A stretch of DNA of 64,000 bases from Scilla litardierei (Eukaryota > Streptophyta > Magnoliopsida > Asparagales > Asparagaceae), in assembly GCA_030789695.1 (NCBI GenBank), contig CM061142.1, positions 358,707,486 through 358,771,485 of the forward strand, given 5' to 3'. Below the pieces are notes generated by a model. That model was given only the letters and a program-made list of their open reading frames with translations, ran no database searches and was not told the origin of the DNA. Every line of letters begins with the position of its first letter. Position 1 is the stretch's first letter. The position numbers were made by a program, and so were the translations under genes. This document shows, one piece after another, positions 43,812-55,930 of the stretch.

Positions 43812-46800
43812 TGTCACGCCCCGCTTCCTATTAGGTTTGAGAGCGAGGACGCGAACGGGCCCGCTTGTGCAAGTCAGGAGGAGGTACTTTTGCTTTTCTT
43901 TTCTCCTTGACTTAACACAATAAGCGTCTGTGTGAAAACCACAGGTTCTTGCTTGCATTACTCAAAACAACACAGATAAGTAAAATATTTATTACAATCT
44001 CAAAAGTCTCAACGGAATTACAACAAATGTAGAAAAGAAGAGTGGGTCTTATGACCCGTACAACAAGTGAAAAGAAGTGCAATGAATGTTCACTAGTTCA
44101 ACGGTCTTGGTCCACTGGTTCAACTATCTCAACTAGTTCTCCTGGTGTTATAGCTCGGGATCTGACATACATCCAAAAACATGAATGTATGTCTGCAAGG
44201 GTCTGCAAGTAGATGTCAGAAATCCAAGGCAAGGTATATACAAATTTATACTAGATTTAAGAGGCATTAACGAATTAAACGAGATAATGACAACATGTTG
44301 ATTTAAAAAAGAAACAGAGTAAAACACTCCTAGCATGCAGTTCTAAGCAGTTTAACAAGTAAAGTAAATCTTCTCATTGGTTTATTAGCATGTCAATATA
44401 ACTGAGATAACAAATCCAAGTTGCAAGTTTCATGTTAGCATTTCACGATTGTTAGCATTCACGATTTGTTAGCATTCACGATTTGTTAGCATGTTACGAT
44501 TGTTAGCATTCACGATTGTTAGCATGACATGTCTATAATAGGGTTCTCGCCTTTAGGTCGTGATGAGTGAGTCGTTCTTCTCACGGGGGCTTACCGTGAT
44601 TGGTGCTAACCCACTGCAAACGGATGGTGCCCTTGAAGAGAGTACTCGTTCATACGCCTAGCAGCCGCTCAACCTTTACCCCACCCAAGATTTGTGCTGG
44701 AACACGAGCCAGCCCAATTCATGAATTACAAGCACGAATTTGTCAACTCAATGACATCATGACAGTCACGATTTCGCCTTCGAGGCACACGATCTCACGA
44801 TGTCACACGCTAGTTAATTATTTCAAGGCATGCAGCAATTAAATAACATGATCAATTATTTCCATGCAGCATTTTCTATGTTACAAGAGTATCGAAAACA
44901 TCATTTGCAATAATTTAGCAAAAAGAGTAAACATGCGATTTTAACGAAAACGAACAGAAACTTGATTTTTCTTGTTATTGTTCTAAACTAAGCTATATCA
45001 AGTTACATGCTGTTGGATTACATTTTGAGTCACGGATCTCATGGTGGTTATATTACACGTCATCTCACGTGTAGATTCTAAGTTATGCAAATTTACATTC
45101 AAAAGACTAATTGTACATCCAACTTCAAAAATACACTATAAATTGTATACTTGCCTAATTTCGGTGATTTTAGTGCTGTTGGGTTCGTCTTGACGGACAC
45201 TACATGTCGGTACTTCTGGTTCTCTGTTTCGGTTAAACAATTCACTGAATTAGATATATTGCGAGATAATCAAAATATCGGGTTAATCCCCGAATTGGGT
45301 TCGTCTAATTTTTATTTGGGCTATCTGGCTAGGGTAAGGTCTATATTGTGTTACACTAACCTGATACGCCTATTTTGTTCAAATATTATTAACCTAACAT
45401 TATCAAATGATTTAATAAGATGCTGAAATTTAGCTAACTAGTTGATATTAAATCCATTACTAACAACCTATTAATTAACCTAATACGAGCTAATGACAGG
45501 GTTATTATCATGTTAGTATTACATGGTTAACATCATATTTATCATCAAACCCACTTATACTTCATTATTCAAATACAAACCCCTCACTTTCTCTCTCCCT
45601 TTCTATTCTATTAATAGGGCTGTCACCTTCAACCTTCACTGTTAACTACATGTCTATAGGCTGTCATACTTCATTACTAATTCTTCACTCTTTATTCATT
45701 TTAATAATATCATCACCTCTCCCTATTATTATTTCCATGTCCCCCTATTCATTAAGAGGTTAACTTTCTTATCCTCTTATCATTACAAGTCACACACTCT
45801 CTCTATGTTCTCTCTTTGTCAGGCTCTCTATCGTTTCCCCCTTTTTTTGTGTTCTTCAAAATTTCAGCAGCAACAAGCACGAGGGCGCGTGCGAAAACAA
45901 AATGGAGGGGAGTCTCACCTATGCGACAGCGGAAGAGGGTGGACGGCGGGTGGATCCGGCGGCCGGTGATGCTGGGCAGCGCGCGGGGGCTAACGGCGAC
46001 CCTGGCGGGCTCGGCGCACGCTGGGGGGCGTACGGCGGCGGTGGCTTTGTTTCTGGGTGGCGGTGGCGGCTTCTTGCTGGTGGTGCGTGCAAGCAAGGGG
46101 TGGTGCTCCTCAGGTGGCTCAGGCGGCGGACATGGTGAGGGGAGGAGGAAGGAGGAACAAGAAGAGGAAGAAGGGGTTTGCTTTGTAGAGAAGAGGGATA
46201 GGTGTGAAGATCAGATTTTGTCTCCAAACTTCAGATTTGAAATTGTATATTGTTTTGATTTCGAATTTCAATTTGGATTGGGTGAATGGGTTTTGGTTGA
46301 TTCTGAAATGAGGCTTTCAGATCTGTGTGTTTCTGATTTGGATTTGTGCTTCCAATTTGCAGTTGATTTTTGTTTGGGAAATGGGTTGATTGGGTTTGAA
46401 TTTGGAATGATGACAAATTTTGGGAAAGAATCTGATGGGTTTGCAGAGGAGGGAAGGGGATGTTGCTACCTTACGAAGATTAGCAGGGGGAAACATCGTC
46501 TGTTCTTAAGGAGATTAGCAGGGGACATGGTTCCTATTTTGTCAAATCAAATTTAATTTGATTAAGACGGGAAGTTATTGCTTACTTGACTAATTTAGGG
46601 GAAAGAGAGACGTGATGGTTTGTTTGATTAATAGGCAAGGAAAACAACTGCCATCAAAGAGACGTGAGCTGATATTGGATTTTTAGTCAAATAGGTTAGG
46701 CAAGATTAGGATAAGTATTAATGTAATTGTTGACTAAAATATTAGGGGGAGGAACCTGATACACAAAACGTGTTTGTTGTCTTAAACGGGATATGTTTTG

Positions 46801-47169
46801 TTGACTAATCAAGGGGAAAGGAATCTGGTTATGAAACGTCTTCTTCCTCTAACCCTTTAAAAATCAAACGTGAATGATGAGTCAAGATAGGAGGTTAATG
46901 GATTAAGAGGTAAGTAAGTATAATGTGATTAGTAAAATTACATGAAGTAATTAGTAAGATACGTAAAGTAATTAGCAATGTGTAATTATTAGGATAATTA
47001 AGTTAAAGTGATTTGTTGAACTAAGTAGTAAATTAATGACGACACGGTAAAAACGAAAATAGACGAGCTCGCGTCGATTCGTATGGACAAAAAGCTATCT
47101 GGATGACTGAAGAAAAAAATACTAGTACGCACGAGCGAAAAATACGTCTAAAAATTACAGGCCGTTACA
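43812..47169 (-). repeat. LARD-B LTR copy 2 (central)
   Basis: A 3358-bp LTR with both ends intact: TGTCACGCCCCGCTTCC at 43812 and GGCCGTTACA at 47169. The GC-rich segment at 45880-46190 carries overlapping long open frames on both strands. It is bordered by priming-site sequence on one side and the polypurine complement TTCTACCCACCTTAAG (47170-47185) on the other, so it serves both internal copies. Confidence 0.92.
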
Positions 47170-49869
47170 TTCTACCCACCTTAAGAAAAATTCCGTTCTC
47201 GGAATTCTCATCAACTAATAAGAGGGATACGAGTACGGATAAAGCTCTCATATTTCTATGAGGTAAATCATGACCTGAGATACTTCGAGACAGAAATGAA
47301 ATTGGTTAGGAAAAGACAAGTGATGTGGTTAACATTGAGTTTGAAAAAGAGGTTCGGGTGACTAAGAACTATCGATGGCTTTAACCGTTAGTGGGCAAGT
47401 GAAAAGACTAAGGACGGCTACCCAAGATGTACATGGACAAAGGTGAGAAAATAATAAAATACTCCTAACTACAACCCCAATATTCTAACATACTAGTTGT
47501 TAAACACATAACCTCAAACAAGTGTTCCTAAAATAAATCATCACTTCTCGTCTTGTCACTGAATAATGTTACGACTAGAATGTATCCTGAACTCAAATAC
47601 AGGTCCAATACTTTCTCTTTCTTTTTTTATTTCTATCTCATAATTCTTGTCTTAAACAATTAATACTCTAAACAAGGCAACCTCGGAAGGGAAAATATCA
47701 ACTATCCTTAACCAATATTTCTTATAAATTTCCTCAATCTTTCGCTCATCATTGCTATTAAGACAGTAACATCTTCTCGGGGTCTTTAGTGTACAATATC
47801 CTCTATCCCAAATTTTTCAAAAACTATAAATTCTCATAGGTTGTCCATCCGTAGTGTATCATCCCTTGCTCATTGTATAACCTAACTTGTAGTACTATAA
47901 TTGTGACAACATCTAACTCCAACATTTATCATGCCCCCAACTCATCCTTTATCGTGACAACTTATAAGTTTAAACACCCTAATTAACAAATTATTAAATC
48001 ACATCTCATCATTTCTTATTGAATCTTATCTCAAGCGACTTACATCAATTTACGCCACTATCAATTCATATTAACATATCATATCATTTTCAACGTCTTC
48101 ATCACGCTATCCATACAATGAAGCTTGTTAAATATTCTACTCATTCTCATGATCACCCTAGATCATACTATAGCTTCATATTTACTCTTATCCGTTACAC
48201 GTCTAAATTTTCAAATATGTAATGTACTCATCTTCCTGTGCACTATTCATAGTATGGAATTCTATTCAAGCTATTATGAACGGGTATATCCAAATGTGAA
48301 ATATAACTCTTGAACAGAACGGTCTATCTACCATGTAGTAAACAATCAATACAACTATACCTTACATCATCTTAAACTACTCCTATCCATAATTATAATC
48401 CCTTAATAATAATAATCATATCTAACATTCTATCAACATAATGCATAACAAAAATTCAACACTGCTGATGATAGAAAGAAAGGTAGAAGTAAACAATTTC
48501 AAGAAAAGGTTATCACTCAAATTTAAAACTAATCTCACTAAAGTGGTGATAAATAAATAGATGTACTAATTTGGTAACCAAGGGATAGTGTAGGATACAG
48601 AGTTGTATGATGTAACAGATCAAACTTGCAATGAGTGGTTTCAGGTGAGGCAAGGATATGAAGTTAGCTTGATCAGAAAGATGATCTTACAGGTGCAAGA
48701 AGTAAGAACAGGCATGCATATACGAGCGGAAAGTAAAGTACTGGTGGCTGCTCAAGTGTGGTTAGTAAAGTGCATGTCATGTACAAAGTAAAGGTGACTG
48801 TGCAATGCAAAAGTAATGACGGTGGCATGGCATATGATAGTAACAATGTTTTAACCAACAGGCAATGTAATGACAATAATAAGACAACCAGGTAGATGCA
48901 GAAATACTGAAAAGGATAAGTAATGAGTGGGCATGAAAAAAACAAACGTTGCTGGACTATCAAATAGTGTAAGCTGGCCTAATAATAAGAAGTCTAGTTC
49001 AACTCCCAAACAAGCCAGGCAGTCAGGGCTTGAAGGCACAGGTCACTTCTATGACTGCAGTATAAGTTCATTGGTTGACCAACCCCATTCACATTCCTTT
49101 CTAGACACTGATCCAGTAGTAATTTAAGACCGCTTATGATTATACTGTTCTATCACGTTCGAGTAGCCTTGACTTAGTCTGTATAACAGTGGTTTCAAAT
49201 CAGTAGTCGTGACAAGAGTTAGCTTGATCAGATGGCATAGAGATGGTTATGAATGATTAACTGGGAGAGTGGTATGTATGTGTGACAACATTTCAATAAT
49301 GTATATAAGGATAGTGAATAGGTTTAAAATAGTAGATAATCAATAGACAAAGAGCCATGGTTGTAGTGTTTGTTTCGTAAATGGAGATATATTTGTTTTT
49401 ATTTTATTTTACAAAAATTTTAAAGTATAAATAAGATGAATACAGAACTAATACACTGAAATAGTTGAAGTTTTATTTAACATAAAAAGTATTTAAAATT
49501 AGTGTATGGTCGGTTGTTTTGAAATCTGATGTAGTATAGTAAGAAAAATGACATACATAATCATGAATCACGTCCTTGCGGTCCAGCGGACACAGCCAGG
49601 GAAGTGACTAAGCCAGAATTACTTACCCCAAGTCTAGCGAGGGTGATCCAACAAACTTAGCCAAGCACATTGATCGGATCATGGTCCATTGAAGGAAGTT
49701 TATCATTTATATGTGTACCATTAACAAAAGGGTTTAAAGATAAAGATCTCCATATGTAGACAATAAAATAGGATGGTATAGATTTGAAATCATTAAAAAT
49801 TTAGTGACTAAAAATTTTCAGCAAAGGAACTCAAAATCAGAGAATAATTTTAAGTCAGTGGAAAATATG
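47170..49869 (-). other. LARD-B internal region, second copy, part 1 (non-coding)
   Basis: It begins with the polypurine complement and runs uninterrupted through the point where Gypsy-C entered the first copy (48956-48962). It ends at the Copia-3 insertion (target AGGCC, 49870-49874). No ORF above 100 codons is present. Confidence 0.88.
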
Positions 49870-49874
49870 AGGCC

Positions 49875-50023
49875 TGTTGTGAACGGTTATTTAACCGTAG
49901 TTGGGTGAGATTCTGGGCTATCCTAGAGATAGGCCCATATCATTGTAAACCCATATCTGTATTCCCCCAATTGCCTATAAATAAAGAGCTGGGGGCTCCT
50001 CCCCCAGTAGTTGATTCATAACA
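49875..50023 (+). repeat. Copia-3 5' LTR
   Basis: TGTTGTGAACGG to TTGATTCATAACA. TATA-like CCTATAAATAAAG lies at 49974-49986. It differs from the 3' LTR at about four bases and one C in a run. Confidence 0.9.
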
Positions 50024-50224
50024 CGTTATCAGCACGACTCTAAAAAATTTTCTTTTCCACAAAATTTTCTTTCCGTTCGTTGCGAAGGCGAAGGCGAAGG
50101 CGAAGGCGAAGGCGAAGGCGAGACGGGAGATCCACGAGCGTGGTGCAAGGCTTCCTCCATCAAGGGTCGTCATCCGCATAGGGCTTCGAGCAACCGTCGC
50201 TATATCCGGAGGACGGATATAGAG
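50024..50224 (+). other. Copia-3 leader exon with priming site, GCGAAG repeat and donor hairpin
   Basis: CGTTATCAGCACGA directly follows the LTR and is identical in Copia-4 (61877-61890), so it is the likely priming site; the tRNA was not identified. A GCGAAG hexamer repeat covers about 50083-50121. A perfect 9-bp hairpin, CTATATCCG-GAGGA-CGGATATAG (50200-50222), ends two bases before the predicted splice donor AG/GTAAAA at 50224/50225. Confidence 0.65.
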
Positions 50225-50447
50225 GTAAAAACACTAAAAACGATATTTTTAATCATACGTATGATTACCCCTCCCCTAGATCTCGCAAGATCGATATGGG
50301 GATTCTTTGTCGCCTTGAAAACGACGGACTTTTCATCCCAAAAACTCAATTTTTAGGGTCAAAACCCTAATTTTGATCCCTCCAGTGGCTAGCGTCGCCG
50401 GAAACCCCCCCACCTCGTCGAAAACCCCTCACCCCCCCACCTTGGCC

Positions 50448-50683
50448 GCCTCCCCCTGCAGGGGGGCGGCCCCCGCCGCCGCCCCTGCAGGGGGCGGCGG
50501 CCCCCTTGGCCGCCTCCCCCTACAGGGGGGCGGCCCCCACCGCCCCTCTTGCAGGGGGCGATGGCCCCCGAGGCCACGCCCCCCTGCAGGGGGGCGGCCC
50601 CCGAGGCCGCTCCCCCCTGCAGGGGGCGGCGGCCCCGGCGGTCGTGCCCCCCCTGCAGGGGGCAGCAGCGGCGTCGCCCCCCC
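50448..50683 (+). repeat. GC-rich palindromic array, about 32-bp unit, seven copies
   Basis: Units centre on the palindrome CCCCTGCAGGGG (50456, 50486, 50520 variant, 50549 variant, 50584, 50616, 50652), followed by GGCGGCGGCCCC-type linkers. Open frames here on both strands are products of the GC-rich repeat. Confidence 0.85.
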
Positions 50684-50744
50684 CTTCAAACCCTAAACGG
50701 GTGAAGAGCAAAAAAATAAAAAATAAAAAAAATAATCCGAGATT

Positions 50745-50970
50745 ACCTGTGGGCCTGAAGCCCACAGGCCTGCGGCTGTGGGCTTCAGGCCCACAGGCCT
50801 GCGGCTGTGGGCTTCAGGCCCACAGGCCTATTTTTCCCTTTAAAAAAGCCTATGGGCCTGCAGCCCAAAGGCCGGCTGTGGGCTTCAGGCCCACAGGCCA
50901 ATTTTAATATTAAAAAAAAGTCTTTGGGCCTGAAGCCCATAGGCCGACTGCGGGTTTCAGACCCGCAGGC
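50745..50970 (+). repeat. palindromic GGGCCTGAAGCCC repeat
   Basis: About six alternating inverted copies of TGGGCCTGAAGCCCACAGGC and its complement, joined by TGCGGC or AT-rich spacers. They can fold into long stems. The Copia-1 leader has the same type of sequence near 61681-61735 and Copia-4 has an analogue at 62285-62470. Confidence 0.8.
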
Positions 50971-51367
50971 TGTTTTATCTGAAAAAAAAATGGGGGCGGC
51001 ATAGGCTATTAACATGCCTCAAAAGGCAACTTGCTAGCCTAAAAATTAATTTAAAAGGGGGTTTTAAGGGCAAAATATTCTTGAAAAATCACGTTAAATT
51101 ACGGGACGAATATCGGGCAGGAAAGGACTATTTGGGGATTTTTGGGGGGCTTTTGGGATGATGCGGGAAACTTTTTCCTCTGACAAAGAAAATGTTTATT
51201 TTGGGCTCTTAATCAATTTAATTGATTAAACCCATTTACTTTACAACCTTTGCATTGTAATGATTTTTTCTGCAAAAATCATATTTACATGCTTTACATC
51301 TCTGGTATATTCTGTTGGATATTATATGTGTGGTTGTGCATTGTATTTAAAACTTAATAATTAGGAA

Positions 51368-51420
51368 GATCCTGCGACCGCTCTGCCGTTAGTAACCTAA
51401 CCTAACGGTGTATGACGTTG
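51368..51420 (+). other. conserved leader hairpin of this Copia family
   Basis: GATCCTGCGACCGCTCTGCC, then the hairpin CCGTTAG...CTAACGG (51386-51408), then TATGACG. Copia-1 has the homologous block on its minus strand at 61430-61370, where the stem is longer (11 bp). Confidence 0.6.
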
Positions 51421-51915
51421 CCCAGTGGTCCAATAATTATTAAGTGTTTAAATTATTTATCCATCTCTGCGAACATTAAATGCATGTGATGCCTGTGATG
51501 AAAATGTCTGATGAAAATGTTGATGAGCACAATATTTCTGCATGGATTGCTAAATGTGGTTTTTGGATCGGCCGTTTAGTCCCACATTTTATTTCCCGCA
51601 CTTTTCTTTTATTTTTGAGAGAAATTGTAGTGAGGAATTTATGTAAATGTCAAAGAAAGAAGACCAACTTCCATGGAGACGGAGGCCACGCTTGAAGATG
51701 GAGATATCATATGGGACCCACGGGGTTTCCAAAGTTGTATTTTCATTTTCTTTAAGCTGTAAAATTTGTATAATTTGGACTGTGGACTTTTTTGGACTCT
51801 TTCTTGTGGGACTGGCCGATCCACACATTTAGTTTTTCGTTAAATATTGTCTCCACATGAAAATGTTTTCTCTGATTAATTCTTAATTCATGCATGTTTG
51901 TGCTCTGCTAGATAA

Positions 51916-52875
51916 ATGGCTAATATTGCAAACGTTAATTTCGAAGTACTGGAAGCATCAGTTAGAAACTATCTAAGCTGGCAGCTAGATGTAAAGTTTC
52001 ACCTGCGGGCAGAGTCCCTCATCGCTGCTGTGACTGAAAAAGAAAATGTTAGCGATATAGAGAAGGCGCAAGCCATCACCTATATTCGCCGCCATGTGGA
52101 CAAGACCTTAAAGGCTGAATACCTTACGGTCGAAGATCCACTTGAGCTATGGACTGCCCTTGAGGACAGGTATAAACAGCAGAAAGATGTTATACTCCCA
52201 AGGGCACGATATGAGTGGGAGAACATGAGACTACAGGACTTTAAGTCCATTGCTGAGTACAACTCAGCACTTTTTAGCATCACCTCACGCCTGAAGTTGT
52301 GTGGTGAGAATGTCTCAGAAGATCGCATGCTGGAAAAGACGTATACGTCCTTCCATGGAAAAGATGCGATATTCATGCAGCAATACCGTGAACACAGGTT
52401 CACCAAGTATTCTGAGCTGCTGTCATGTTTACTCATGGCTGAGCAAAACAGAGAGCTTCTTCTCGCCACTCACAATATGCGCCCTCCCGGCACTGCCCCC
52501 TACCAGAAGCTCACCTTCCCTCTTCATTCAAAAAGAAGAGAGATAATAAAATAAAAGAAAGACCACAGAAGGGGGGTCAACAGAAAAATGCCAAGGGCCA
52601 TGTACAGCAGCAGCGAAATAATGAAAGTAAGCGGAAGTTCACGTGGCACAGAAATGACAAAAATGATTCACCCCCACCCAAGAGGGAATGGGAAGACCAG
52701 TGCCATAATTGTGGCATGAAAAGCCACTGGTCCAAAAATGTGCCGAACTTCGCAGCACCTCCAGGATTTGTATAAAGAGAACAAGAAAAATAAAGCTGAA
52801 ACAAACCTGATGACCTCTGATGCTCCAGTCAAGTTTTCAGCTGACAACTTCGAAAATGATGACTTGCTTGATTAG
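51916..52875 (+). pseudogene. gag: Copia-3 gag (frameshifted at the zinc knuckle)
   Basis: The ATG at 51916 opens MANIANVNFEVLEASVRNY, with the NYLSWQLDVKFHL motif of plant Copia gag near residue 20. The capsid-like region includes LELWTALEDRYKQQ, YEWENMRLQDFKSIAEYNSA and MLEKTYTSFHGKDAI. The first frame ends at 52554 after a basic stretch. A second frame carries the basic linker and CHNCGMKSHWSKN (knuckle start, near 52705). The last Cys is in the next frame (MCRTSQHLQDLYKENKK), which ends at 52873. Two frameshifts therefore break it. It is closely related to Copia-1 gag. Confidence 0.88.
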
Positions 52876-55800
52876 CCTTTATTTTTATCTTAGCAATTTG
52901 TGTTGAGAATAATTTATGAGAGCATTTTAATTATGAAATTTGTTCTGAATGAAAATGTTTAGTAGACAATAAATGAAAATGTTTATCTGAATATGCATGT
53001 GCCTAACGATTCATCTTTCAATAGATGAAACTGCTCTCATAAATAATTAGTAGACAATAAACACGTACGATCTCTTTCAATACAAAGCCCAACATCAGGG
53101 CTATATTGAAGATCCAGGGAATGCAACACTGTTGCCCCCAAACGACACAAAAATAAAGGATGCACTAATCCCTCCGAATTCCAAAAGAGACTTTCTAAGT
53201 TTCAAGGACATCCGGTTCAACGGATTCCACTTGGAAACAGCAAATGTAAATGAAAAAAAAATTACTGTATGCAACGTCTCAAGAAAAAGGAGTAAAATCC
53301 ACACTTGAACGTATTGAGAGCCTTATAGGCCTCCACCATGCGAAGATTCGGAGAAAGGAAGCAGAATTAAACGGAGCACCTGAAGTGCCCGACATCAGCT
53401 GAGTTTTTACTCTGGCATGATGGACTTGGCCACCCTGGATTTGTGATGATGCATCGCATCTTATCCTATGGGTATGACTTGAAGAACCAGAAGATTCTTC
53501 AGAAGGGAAAAAAATCCCTCGCATCCCTTACTATAAGGGAAAACTAATTGCAAGGCCATCTACACGATAAGTTGAAAAAGAATCTCCACGCTTCCTCAAA
53601 AAGAATACAAGGAGATAGATGTGGATAAAATCCACCACCCCTAGTGGGCTATTTCAGTACTTCACTATACTGATAAATGCATCCTCAGAATATTCGTACG
53701 TGTGTCTACTACAGACCCGCAACTTAGCTTTTCCAAAGCTATTGGCACAAAAATAAAAATGTTGCGGGCACATTTCCCAGACAATAAAATGTTGTAAATA
53801 AGTCTGGTTAATGTTGGGAAATATACCTCCTAGTCTTTTCAAGAGTACTGCCAATCAACAGGAATTGAAAATGAACACACAAGTGCCGCATGTTCATACC
53901 CAAAATGGGTCGGCAGAGTCACTGAAAAGTAGACTCCAATGGACTGAACGTCCATTAAATCCCGATTGCCTATGGATGCATGGGGACATGAAAATAAGAC
54001 CCTCTGGAGGTCAGAGTCTCCAATGCAATTTGCATATGGAATGCCACCGAACATTTCTCATCTGAGAATCTTCGGTCGCGCAGTCTTAAATCCCCATTGC
54101 ACCACCAAAGAGGACCAAAACGGTACTCAACGTCGCCTAGGTATCCATGCAGGGTTTAACTCACCCTCACTTATAAGATACCTAGAACCCCAAACGGGGG
54201 ACGCATTTAAGGCACATCTTGAAGACTGTGATTTCGATGAGACGAGTTTCCCAAAAATAGGCCCAGATACTAGAAAATCTGGCGCGAAGAAAATTATAAC
54301 GTGGGATACAAAAAGTTTGACCCACTATGATCCGGTAACAATACAATGTGTAGATGAGATCTCGAAGATCCTCCACATACAGAACACTGTCTACCAATCA
54401 CCGGAATCATTTATTGACAACCAGAAGATTGTCAGATCACACATCCCTGCTGCAAAAACTCCAGCTAGGATTGACATCCCCGAGAATGGATGCAATTCAC
54501 CAGCAGCAGAAGTGGCTGATCCTCAACAGAAAAGAGGCAGACCACCAGGCTCCTAGGACAAGAATCTCCTGGAGACCTTAAGACAATACTACCACAGGAC
54601 AATGAGCTCTTGTCCACACCATCACCCTTCCCGGAATCCACTGCAGAGGAATTGCCGGGAAAAAGTGAAATTAAGTAAATGTTGTACGTACTGGGGAGGT
54701 GTTGGACAGATAGCACATAAACTGTCGACAATGTATTCACGTATCATATTGCCATATACATCGCAATGGCGATGATGTTTGTAAATTATCGTTCCACACT
54801 CCGTTGCTAGAAGGCAAACGTAGAGATTGGCCAAAATGTGGAACATGGCAATAGAAGATGAGCTGGACTCACTTATGAAACGTGAAATGTTCGGACCTGA
54901 AGTCCAGACACCAAAAGGTGTCAAACCTGTGGATAAAACAAAGTATTGCAAACATAAGAAAAATAAATACAAAATCGTATGCTATACGGTACAACCTATA
55001 GCCCAAGGAAAATTTCGCTGAAACTATGGATCGAACAAATTCAAATGAGCATGTCTCATAAATGATGCATCAGTCTCCCTAAGTTATCAAAAGAGAATAC
55101 CTTACGATTTGGCGAAGGAAAATTTTGGATATGCCGTTATTGGATGTTGTGACGGCATACCTTCGTGGATATCTTGTAAAGATAATTTTCACATTTCCTT
55201 AAAATGCCTGAATAGACTTCGGGACGTCTATTCAAATGAAGAAATATAAGTATAACAAATAAATGTACAACCAAGAGAATCACTTGACAAGTCAATGATT
55301 CCTACTGAAGGTTGTCTTTGCATCTGTGCAAAGAACAGGATTAGAGAGCATAGTTGGAGACAACTAAAATCTCATCGGATCTCCTGAAGAGAAAACCGAA
55401 CTACATGTACAAGCCTGACCTTTGAACATGAAAAGACCTAGGCAAATATAAAGTCATGGCTCATAGAATCCTGTTACAAATGCCTAGAAGTGCGTTGGAG
55501 AAATTAACAGGACCATTGTCATCCAAAGTACACCTACGGTGGTACACTCACTGGATGTATAAAAAGAACCATTCCGATCGCTGGAAGAGGGGGAGGATAT
55601 AACTGGTCCTACAGTCCCTTATCTAAGTGCAATCATGCACTCCTGGCTAACTGCATGTGTCCCGGTATAGCAATTGCAGTAAACTCATTAGCCAGAGATA
55701 GTTGGCACCTAAAAAGGGCCATTAGACCTGAGTTAAGCCTTCTGCGCTTCCTCCAAGGGTCGAAATATTTGGACTTACAAAATGTAGTAGCATCCTCCAA

Positions 55801-55930
55801 TGTTTATGCGAATGCAGGTTACAGGTCCGGTCCATATACTGAGAAATCACAGAACAGGTACCAACAGTGGGATGACCATCTACTGCAAATATGCAAAGCA
55901 ACTTATGAAGGCAACATCATCCTATAATTC
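52876..55930 (+). pseudogene. pol: Copia-3 pol remnant
   Basis: Degraded pieces in Copia order. A protease-integrase linker near 53130-53290 has LSFKDIRFNGFHLET. The integrase zinc-finger region near 53400-53490 has FLWHDGLGHPGFVMMHRI. The integrase core end at about 53875-53940 has HVHTQNGSAESLKSRLQ. The integrase C-part and linker at 53966-54556 have MPPNISHLRIFGRAV, GTQRRLGIHAGFNSPSLI and HIPAAKTPARIDIP. The RT start at 54827-54960 has MAIEDELDSLMKREMFGPEV. An RNase H fragment at 55648-55927 includes YANAGY. The catalytic RT block is not readable. Frameshifts separate nearly every piece. Not functional. Confidence 0.82.

Larger units (their letters stand above)
50225..51911 (+). other. predicted leader intron of Copia-3
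   Basis: Donor GAG/GTAAAAAC and acceptor GTGCTCTGCTAG/ATAA, four bases before the gag ATG. Copia-4 shares the donor and Copia-1 shares the acceptor context (CATAG/ATAAATGG at 60861-60853, minus). The intron holds GC-rich palindromic arrays and a conserved hairpin. Splicing would remove many upstream ATGs. Predicted only. Confidence 0.6.

Noticed and set aside
50373..50907. Pro/Gly/Ala-rich frames on both strands of the Copia-3 leader
   Set aside because: Direct product of the CCCCTGCAGGGG repeat; the region is predicted to be intronic.
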